DNA from: Cryptomeria japonica
Lineage: Eukaryota; Streptophyta; Pinopsida; Cupressales; Cupressaceae
Assembly (NCBI RefSeq): GCF_030272615.1
Contig: NC_081413.1
Location: 145,614,476-145,678,475, forward strand
Length of the DNA: 64,000 nucleotides
Reading direction: 5' to 3'
Below are positions 59,968 through 64,000 of the stretch, in pieces (within the stretch, counting starts at the first letter, position 1; every line of letters begins with the position of its first letter). The translations under genes and the position numbers were made by a program. The notes below the pieces were generated by a model, which saw only the letters and a program-made list of their open reading frames with translations, ran no database searches and had not been told where the DNA came from.

Positions 59968-62900
59968 TGTAAGGCCTTCCCCAAACCAAGCTTTGATTAA
60001 CTTAGTTGACCATGTTTGACCCTATTAATAAATGCTTTATAATTGAATAGAATGGACTGTGTTAGATAGATAGATTGGTAAGAAAAGTAATTGAACCAAG
60101 TTATAGAGTTATTGCACCTTGTGGTGTACATTTTGATGTGTTATGAATTTGAAATCCTAAAAGATCCATTGATTGGATAATCTTGATTTAACGTATGTCA
60201 GCTATGTCTAGATGTAGAACTTATATGATTCCATGATTGGATAAAATTGATGAATGTTGATGCTTTATTTATATGCTTTATGATATAGAACCCTACATGA
60301 TTTTTGAATAGGAAGAATTTGCGATGATATATGTCATTATTGGATTTGTAGGACTTTACTAATGATGATAGAAATAGGATGTATGTTTTATGTGTGGATC
60401 AAAACTATGAGAATTAGGATAATTGCTTATGTGAAATTACTTGGATATAAGATGTATTAAATTGTTCAAATGTAAATTGTATGCAAGTGTTTGATGTGTA
60501 TTATTATTCTTGTGCTTTATATTATATGAGGTTATTTGAAGTTACTAATGTGTAATTGAGATGCGTAGGAAGTTATCCATGTGACCATGGAAATATTACG
60601 GAGAACCAAACCTAGACCTATGTATGTTCGTAAAACCAGGGTTTGTCTATTTGGAGAGACAACACCCCGTTTGTGTCATATTTTATTCGTAATAGTAAAT
60701 GATGCATGTGTGTTAAATGTTATCTAATTGATTTATTTAAATCCAACAAGAGACACGATTTCATGTATAATCTTGTAAAAGTATTTTCTTTGTGTCACTT
60801 GACACATGTCTGGATTTATGTTTGAGTTTTTAAATTTGTCTCTTGGAGGGAATTGTTTAACTATAGCTTTTTCAATTAATGTAATAAGATTCCATAAATG
60901 CCTTGGGTAAAGAATCTTTGGGATGGTCAACATAAGTTTGACCCGAAAATAAACTTCAGAGGGGTTATAAAAGGGTTAAATGGACACCTAGGGGTAGTTT
61001 AATAAGGTTTCCTAAAGCCCATAAGGTATACCTAAGGGTTAGGGGTAATTTTAGGCAAGTTTCTACTCCCATGTGACCTTTTAGGCACCCTAAAAAGTGA
61101 CTTTTCTAAGTTGTGCGAAAATGGAAATTAGAAGACTTGAACTAAGTTGTGAACCTTCCCTTTCGAATGAGAGTTCCCTTTCCCATTTTACCTTTCCTTC
61201 CTTTTCAGTTTTTAGAAACTTGTGAGAACTCTCACAAAAGGCTTCTTAAGCAAGAATTAGAAAATTAGTGGGTAATCACCCACTCTCCATTTTTGGAGAC
61301 AAAAGAATTTTGAAAAGAAAAAAAAATAGATTTGGGATTGGAGAATTTGGCTGAGGGTAGAAAGAAAAGGCTTATGGAATTGGGTTGCTCATCCTCAACA
61401 AAACTAGCATACCTTTGGGCAGTTTAAGGTTGGTTTTACTTTCTTAAAATGCTTTCTTATTGCATGTTGTACTAAAAGAATTGTTTGTGTTAAAGGCTAG
61501 TTGTCCTTGCATGTATTCCTTGGAAATTTATTTGGTGTTTTGTGCTTATGCAATTTATGTGTTTTGGGAGTAATCAAGACCTCCTACTCTTGGGAGAGAG
61601 GATGGTCTTGTGGGTGGTAGAAGTGACAGCCCTCGAGTGAGAGGCTCTCGTTATGAGAGTGATCAAAAGGGATTTTATCTGACCCTTATTGTATGGCTTG
61701 TTTATGCATTGGGGGTCATAAGGAGGGAAATAAGGCATGAATACCTTGGGGGGCATAAGGAAAGTGGGGTTGTTATACTTGATGTATTTGGTTTGCCATG
61801 AGGTGGCTATATGTTTTGGTTTGCCATGAGGTGGCTATATGTTTTACCATACTTGCAGTCTCCTCAAGGTACTTGGTCCACTACCACTCTTGAAAAGACA
61901 TCACAAATGTGTGGTGCAGTGTATCCTGGGTTTGGATTGTGTTTGAGCTTGTGTTTTCCCTTGTCTTTTGTGTTTGCATGTGTGTAATCCTGTCTAGGGC
62001 TTGGTTGTCCGAGCTCGGGGGTGGCTACCAGTTAGCCTAGGATGGGAGGTGAGCACTCCATGGTCATAGTATTTGGATTTATTTGTAGGCGGTTGGAAGA
62101 AAAGAAAAGGGCAAGTAGAAGTTGTTGTTTTTAATTGTTTGCAGAAAAAGATTTGGAAACGGAGTAATTGATAATATAAGTTGCAGAAATGTAAAAGGAA
62201 ATTATATGTTGTACCTATTTAGGAAAGAAGATGTATCTAATTTAAATGAAGTCCTCATTTAATAGAAATGAGGGACTAGTTTGGGTATTTCACCCTCTTG
62301 TAATAATGTCTATATTGTATTCTAAAAATGCCTTAAATAAATGCATAATTTTTGTTAAATTAATATTGCATAATTGAAAAGATTCCGTTGAGTATCAGTT
62401 TGCATTGTTGTTAAAATTTTAATGCTTGCATGCATATTTATTCTGAAAATAAAAAGCTCTATTTATCTTCCTCTTGCGTATCTCTAAGAATAGACTAAAT
62501 AATTCTAAAATTAATGAAATTGCTAAAGGTATTAAACTCTATCATTTCCTTTTAGTTAATTGCAGAATAGTAAATCAAACAAAAAGAAATATAACATGTC
62601 TATTCCTAAGATTTACTTCATTACTTTCTAATCTAAATATAGTTGTTGTTTTAAGTTTATTTAGTTCTGTCATTTTACTTGTTTGCAGAAAATAAAATCT
62701 AGAATTAAATGGTTTATCTAGTTTTTTAAAATTAACATATCTATATAGTTGCTTAACTCTGTTAGTTAATTAATTGTAGAAATTAAATCTAAAGTTAAAT
62801 AGGCTATCTCGGATTTATGGTATTTAATTCTTTAAAAAAAATATATAGGGGATTAAATCTGAATATTTAGATCAATCTGTTAAAAGTTTATATATATATA

Positions 62901-64000
62901 AAATTTATATTTTTAGTTAAAATATATTTATATATTCAAATATTCAATATATGTTTGTGCATGAATATATAAATAAATAAAATTACATTTAATAATATTT
63001 AAAAACAAAAAAAAATTAAAAAAAAATATACTTTGGAGAGGGCTCAGCCCCCTGCGGTCATCCCCACAGGGCGGCCCCCTCCGCTCAGTGGGCAGCAGGT
63101 TCCCCAGTGACGGCCGCAGCCGCCACTGTGGGCCGTAACCCACAATGGGAGGCTTTGGCCTCCACTATGGGCAGAGACCCACAGTGATGGTGTCGCCGTC
63201 CCTACGGGGAGCTACCCTCGGCCTCCACCCGCCCTTGCCAAATGCTGCCGCCACCATCCTTGCAATGCTCTACCTCACCTCCCCCCTCTGCCATAGCCGC
63301 CATGGTCTTCGCTTGGTGAGCCGCCCTACAAAACAAAAAAACAAAAACAAGAAAGAATCAAACCCTAGCCCGGGTAGGGCTAGGGTAGAAAAGAAGAAAG
63401 AAAGAAAATTTTAAAATTAAGAGGTATTTTTATAATATGTTTTTAGAATAGGGTTTGCATGGGGATTTCTATAACTAAGCGGAAATAAATATACTTATAT
63501 GGAGTTTGAAAATATATAAGAATAAGGCAGACTTTGGATTAAAAATTTATTCTTAGTGTTTATATTTTATGGTTGTGATAAACATAGGGATTCATTTAAA
63601 GAAGAAAAACATAATATTTTTAATCAAGTACTCATGAAGTCAATCTTTTAGGAAATTTAATTTCTGTTGAAATTTACGTATCTATAGGGATTAAACTTTA
63701 GCCACCTAGATATAGGCATATGAGGTGAAGCTTTATAGGAAAACATTCATTTGAATTTAATTGACCCTTTTCATCAATTTAATTTAAATTCTTTTAATTA
63801 TTGAAATAAAATAAAAATAAAAATTTAGACATTATAAACTAAGTTCTAGAACTAACCTATTTAGTTCCTAAAATCAATTGTTGGTTATTGGAGATTAATT
63901 TTTATCTTCAACAAATTAAGGGGCCAAATTAATTTATTAGTTAAGATCGAAGAGATAATAATTAATTTATTTAGTAAACCGCAATTTAATTCTATTTAAG
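59968..64000 (-). mobile_element. Second giant LTR copy, inverted, runs off the window
   Basis: Starts TGTAAGGCC, the reverse complement of the end of the 30411-34376 LTR. It follows that LTR in reverse through the conserved TTTGTCTATTTGGAGAGACAA block near 60640, AGTTAGCCTAGGATGGGAGG near 62030, a GC-rich block near 63040-63310 and the palindrome-like CCCTAGCCCGGGTAGGGC near 63362. About 150-200 bp of the far end should lie beyond the window. Its GC block holds only degenerate CACTGTGGG...CCCACA hairpins. Whether it is solo or part of a full element cannot be seen. Confidence 0.8.

Overview
The window is plant nuclear DNA made almost entirely of transposable elements nested in one another. 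I see no convincing ordinary host gene, no rRNA or tRNA gene and no CRISPR array. Evidence for a plant is the mix of Ty1/copia and Ty3/gypsy retrotransposons with long LTRs, tRNA-iMet and tRNA-Trp primer sites of plant type, and a CACTA (En/Spm) transposase with GT-AG introns. Very long LTRs and few genes suggest a large genome, perhaps a gymnosperm, but that is only an inference.

Layout. 1-5905 (+): an uncharacterised repeat (family X) with a hairpin-rich leader, a TATA box and a 1,214-codon frame broken by one in-frame TAG. 5906-11001 (-): an internally deleted copia element (copia-A). 11003-12224 (+): a copia RT/RNase H fragment. 12468-20970 (-): a complete but non-autonomous Ty3/gypsy-like element with two 1,660-bp LTRs, a GGTAT target duplication, a tRNA-Trp primer site and a gag-protease-G-patch frame but no reverse transcriptase. 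20971-23084: remnants and another copia-type LTR. 23085-29352: AT-rich, eroded sequence. 29353-30405 (-): a copia LTR. 30411-34376: a giant solo LTR of 3,966 bp flanked by ATACC, carrying a six-unit hairpin array. 34382-42936 (+): a decayed CACTA element with a TNP2-type transposase followed by a second gene joining a SET domain to a Transposase_24-like region. 43521-55150 (-): a second, decayed copy of family X, split by a nested LTR element at 44793-50264 (target duplication GTCAT) that carries a four-zinc-knuckle gag and a second Lys/Glu-rich frame but no pol. 56160-57230 (-): a gypsy gag-protease remnant. 59713-59967 (-): a copia LTR fragment. 59968-64000: an inverted second copy of the giant LTR, running off the window.

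Insertion order can be read in places. The 44793-50264 element entered family X copy 2, and the two halves of that coding sequence rejoin when it is removed. The 12468-20970 element entered sequence downstream of the copia fragment. The giant LTR at 30411 entered close to the copia LTR/CACTA junction. Most coding frames are broken. The nonsense codons are mainly TAG where Gln is expected and TGA where Arg is expected, as expected from deamination of methylated CHG and CG sites. The least damaged frames are the family X protein (one stop) and the 922-residue gag-protease-G-patch protein (no stop).
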